A stretch of DNA of 64,000 nucleotides, taken from Roseiarcus sp963767245. GTDB lineage: Bacteria > Pseudomonadota > Alphaproteobacteria > Rhizobiales > Beijerinckiaceae. The notes below the pieces were generated by a model. It saw nothing but the letters and a program-made list of their open reading frames with translations. It ran no database searches and had not been told where the DNA came from. The stretch spans positions 620,001 to 684,000 of the forward strand of contig CAVYDG010000011.1 of assembly GCA_963767245.1 (NCBI GenBank), written 5' to 3'. Position 1 is the stretch's first letter, and each line of letters opens with the position of its first letter. This document shows, in pieces, positions 61,924 to 64,000 of this stretch. The translations under genes and the position numbers were made by a program.

Positions 61924-62580
61924 CTACCCGCGGCGAGTTCCGGCTTCGCGCCTCCGGAGGACGCCGGCCAGCCCGATCCCGCCAAATCCGGCCAACAGCA
62001 TTACCCAGGTCGAAGCCTCGGTGATCGGAGTGAGATAGCTGATTCCCGAACCGATGATCGCCCCGTCGGAAAACGAGATCGCCGTGAAAGTGTCGCCGGG
62101 CGCGAAGCCAAATACCCGATTGTAATCAAGGGCGAAGTCGAAAAAGATCTGATAGTCGGTCCAGGCTCCCGAAGTCTGCTCGATGCTTGCGATCAGCGCC
62201 GCCTCGTCAATGTCGGGAAACAGATAGCTCCACGCCTCCCCGACGGCGCTGGCGGCCCAGTCGTCATCGGCGAAGAGAACGATATGTTCGGCGTCCTGGG
62301 CGTCCTGCGTCAGTCCGACCAGCGATGTCGCCTGCAGCGGCACGGCCAAATCCAGAGAAGGGCTGATGACCGTGTTTCCGGGTCCCGCAGACCAGCTCGG
62401 ACGGTAGAACTCCAGCCCGAAGGGATAGCCGTAGCCCTGCTGGACGACCAGGATCTGCGTCGCGGACGAAGTCGGAAGGTCGATGCTGTACGACAGAGTA
62501 TAGGCTTGCGCCGCGGAAATCCCCGTCGCTGCAAGCGCGAAGCCGAACGCGCCGACCAGAGCGTGAGTTCCGAGTCTCAT
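61924..62580 (-). CDS. Exported protein with PEP-CTERM-like C-terminus
   Basis: A 218-residue exported protein. The signal is MRLGTHALVGAFGFALAATG...AQA; the body has no recognised domain (beta-rich, acidic). The C-terminus TEASTWVMLLAGFGGIGLAG followed by VLRRREAG fits the exosortase-processed PEP-CTERM tripartite signal (motif, hydrophobic helix, basic tail), with TEAS in place of PEAS. If so it is sorted to the outer surface by an exosortase encoded elsewhere. Confidence 0.7.
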   Translation of the reverse strand: MRLGTHALVGAFGFALAATGISAAQAYTLSYSIDLPTSSATQILVVQQGYGYPFGLEFYRPSWSAGPGNTVISPSLDLAVPLQATSLVGLTQDAQDAEHIVLFADDDWAASAVGEAWSYLFPDIDEAALIASIEQTSGAWTDYQIFFDFALDYNRVFGFAPGDTFTAISFSDGAIIGSGISYLTPITEASTWVMLLAGFGGIGLAGVLRRREAGTRRG

Positions 62581-62685
62581 TCCATCCCCCTGAAATAAAA
62601 TTTACTCCGGCAAATTACACCAGGCGGGAGATTTTGCCATCGCCTCGTTCGTTTGCCGACAGCCGGCGCGCCCCCCTTTGCGAGT

Positions 62686-63930
62686 TTAGCGCCGCGCTTC
62701 TGCCTTCTTGCGTCGCTTGGCCAGCGTCCGCAGCCTGAGCGCGTTGAGCTTGATGAAGCCGGAAGCGTCGCGGTGGTCGTAGGCGACCGCGCCTTCCTCG
62801 AAGGTGACGAGATCCTGGTCGTAGAGCGAATGGGGGCTGTCGCGGCCGATCACATGGACGCCGCCCTTGTAGAGCTTGAGCCGCACTCGTCCCGCGACCA
62901 TCTCCTGGCTCTTGTCGATGAGGACCTGCAGCAGCTCGCGCTCGGGTGAAAACCAGAATCCGTTATAGATGAGCTCCGCGTATTTCGGCATCAGCTCGTC
63001 CTTGAGATGGGCCGCGCCGCGGTCGAGGGTGATCGATTCGATGGCGCGGTGCGCCGCAAGCAGGATGGTCCCGCCCGGCGTCTCGTACATGCCGCGCGAC
63101 TTCATGCCGACAAAGCGGTTCTCGACCAGGTCGAGCCGGCCGATGCCATTGTCGTGGCCGAGCGTGTTCAGCGCCGCAAGCAGGGTCGCCGGGCTCATCG
63201 GCTTGCCGTCGACGGCGACCGGATCGCCGTTCTCGAAGGCAATCTCGACCATTGTCGGCTTGTCCGGCGCAGCTTCCGGATCGACGGTGCGCGAATAGAC
63301 GTAAGCGGGCGTCTCTTGCGCCGGGTCTTCGAGCACCTTGCCCTCCGAGGAGACGTGCAGGAGGTTGGCGTCGACCGAGAACGGCGCTTCGCCGCGCTTA
63401 TCCTTGGCGATCGGGATCTGGTGCTGCTCAGCGAAGGCAAGGAGCGCGGTGCGCGAGGCGAACTCCCATTCGCGCCAGGGCGCGATAATCTTGATGTCGG
63501 GGTCCAGCGCATAGGCCGAGAGTTCATAGCGAACCTGGTCGTTGCCCTTGCCGGTTGAGCCGTGGGAAATTGCGTCCGCGCCGACCTTGTGGGCGATCTC
63601 CACGAGGCGCTTGGCGATCAGCGGCCGCGCGATCGAGGTGCCGAGCAGATATTGCCCTTCGTACTGCGCATTGGCGCGGAACATCGGGAACACGTAGTCG
63701 CGGACGAATTCTTCACGCACGTCTTCGATGAAAATGTGCTCGGGCTTGACGCCAAGCAGCTCGGCCTTCCGGCGCGCCGGCTCGAGCTCCTCGCCCTGGC
63801 CGAGGTCGGCGGTGAAGGTGAAGACCTCGGCGCCATATTCGGTTTGCAGCCATTTGAGGATGATCGAAGTGTCGAGCCCGCCGGAATAGGCGAGGACGAC
63901 GCGCTTGATCCTGGACTTGAGGCTGGACAT
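62686..63930 (-). CDS. argG: Argininosuccinate synthase
   Basis: A 414-residue cytosolic enzyme joining citrulline and aspartate with ATP in arginine synthesis. The N-terminal PP-loop VVLAYSGGLDTSIILKWL, then GKGNDQVRYELS and PWREWEF, RGMYETPGGTILLAAHRA are type I ArgG markers. ATG 63930 gives MSSLKSRIKRVV; a GTG at 63948 adds six residues. C-terminal Lys/Arg-rich tail (AKRRKKAEARR). Confidence 0.95.
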   Translation of the reverse strand: MSSLKSRIKRVVLAYSGGLDTSIILKWLQTEYGAEVFTFTADLGQGEELEPARRKAELLGVKPEHIFIEDVREEFVRDYVFPMFRANAQYEGQYLLGTSIARPLIAKRLVEIAHKVGADAISHGSTGKGNDQVRYELSAYALDPDIKIIAPWREWEFASRTALLAFAEQHQIPIAKDKRGEAPFSVDANLLHVSSEGKVLEDPAQETPAYVYSRTVDPEAAPDKPTMVEIAFENGDPVAVDGKPMSPATLLAALNTLGHDNGIGRLDLVENRFVGMKSRGMYETPGGTILLAAHRAIESITLDRGAAHLKDELMPKYAELIYNGFWFSPERELLQVLIDKSQEMVAGRVRLKLYKGGVHVIGRDSPHSLYDQDLVTFEEGAVAYDHRDASGFIKLNALRLRTLAKRRKKAEARR

Positions 63931-64000
63931 GGACGGCGAGGAATCCACTAAGAAGGCGCGAAGCTCGGCCGGACTTATAGAGGCGGGCGCGGCGTGCGCA

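Noticed and set aside
1..64000. tRNA, rRNA, riboswitch or origin
   Set aside because: No cloverleaf, rRNA block or known aptamer consensus was recognised by eye in the intergenic regions; a covariance-model search would be decisive.

Overview
The window is high-GC DNA (GC not computed) from an alphaproteobacterium, most likely of the order Hyphomicrobiales. The evidence is a Porin_2-type porin with the MTLIKSLLLGSAAG leader, a single bifunctional Rel/SpoT, a BTLCP transglutaminase-like peptidase, an atypical long-N-terminus pyruvate kinase and PEP-CTERM-like sorting. Genus cannot be fixed from sequence alone. No rRNA, tRNA or CRISPR array was seen.

Layout. 1-7.6 kb: a catabolic locus with a periplasmic sugar-binding protein, a one-polypeptide ABC ATPase-ATPase-permease fusion, a ketopantoate-reductase-like enzyme and a VOC protein, facing an FAD oxidoreductase and an SDR. 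7.6-12.7 kb: an intact IS1182-type element with 21-bp ends and a CTAG duplication, a 94-bp porin relic, and a full porin with a clean terminator. 12.7-21.9 kb: core genes (rel, GGCT-like, BTLCP, kup, ppk2, a phosphotransferase/P-loop fusion). 22.3-26.8 kb: a decayed autotransporter-like gene with 113-residue repeats. 26.7-35.5 kb: a DUF707 protein, lipB, a haloalkane-dehalogenase-like gene, an outer-membrane protein, a DUF2235 lipase-like gene, isovaleryl-CoA dehydrogenase, a cupin and an ExoIII. 35.6-38.3 kb: relics (a DUF502 tail and a SulP with an internal deletion). 38.3-46.0 kb: signalling and envelope genes (hybrid kinase, beta-propeller, epimerase with divergent HTH regulator, two Hsp20s). 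46.3-48.8 kb: an exported atypical cytochrome P450 next to an outer-membrane channel. 48.9-54.2 kb: NRAMP-like transporter, glycine-rich secreted protein, thioredoxin/CcdA pair, a dicluster Fe-S protein and a hydrolase. 54.2-59.0 kb: a complete branched-chain-amino-acid-type ABC operon (livG-F-H-M plus binding protein). 59.0-64 kb: a Phd/PIN toxin-antitoxin pair, pyruvate kinase, a DUF4864 protein, a PEP-CTERM-like protein and argG.

How genes work together. Two complete solute importers bracket the window. The thioredoxin-like protein and CcdA overlap by 4 bp and probably pass reducing equivalents to the periplasm. The epimerase and HTH regulator are divergent and probably form a regulator-target pair. 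The P450 is secreted and sits beside a phenol-degradation-type outer-membrane channel, suggesting periplasmic chemistry on hydrophobic substrates.

Caveat. At least seven otherwise well-conserved genes, including rel, are split by single-base shifts, nearly all in short homopolymers. This looks more like residual assembly indels than decay. The autotransporter, the SulP gene and the porin fragment carry lesions (nonsense codon, large deletion, truncation) that indels cannot explain and are more likely true pseudogenes.
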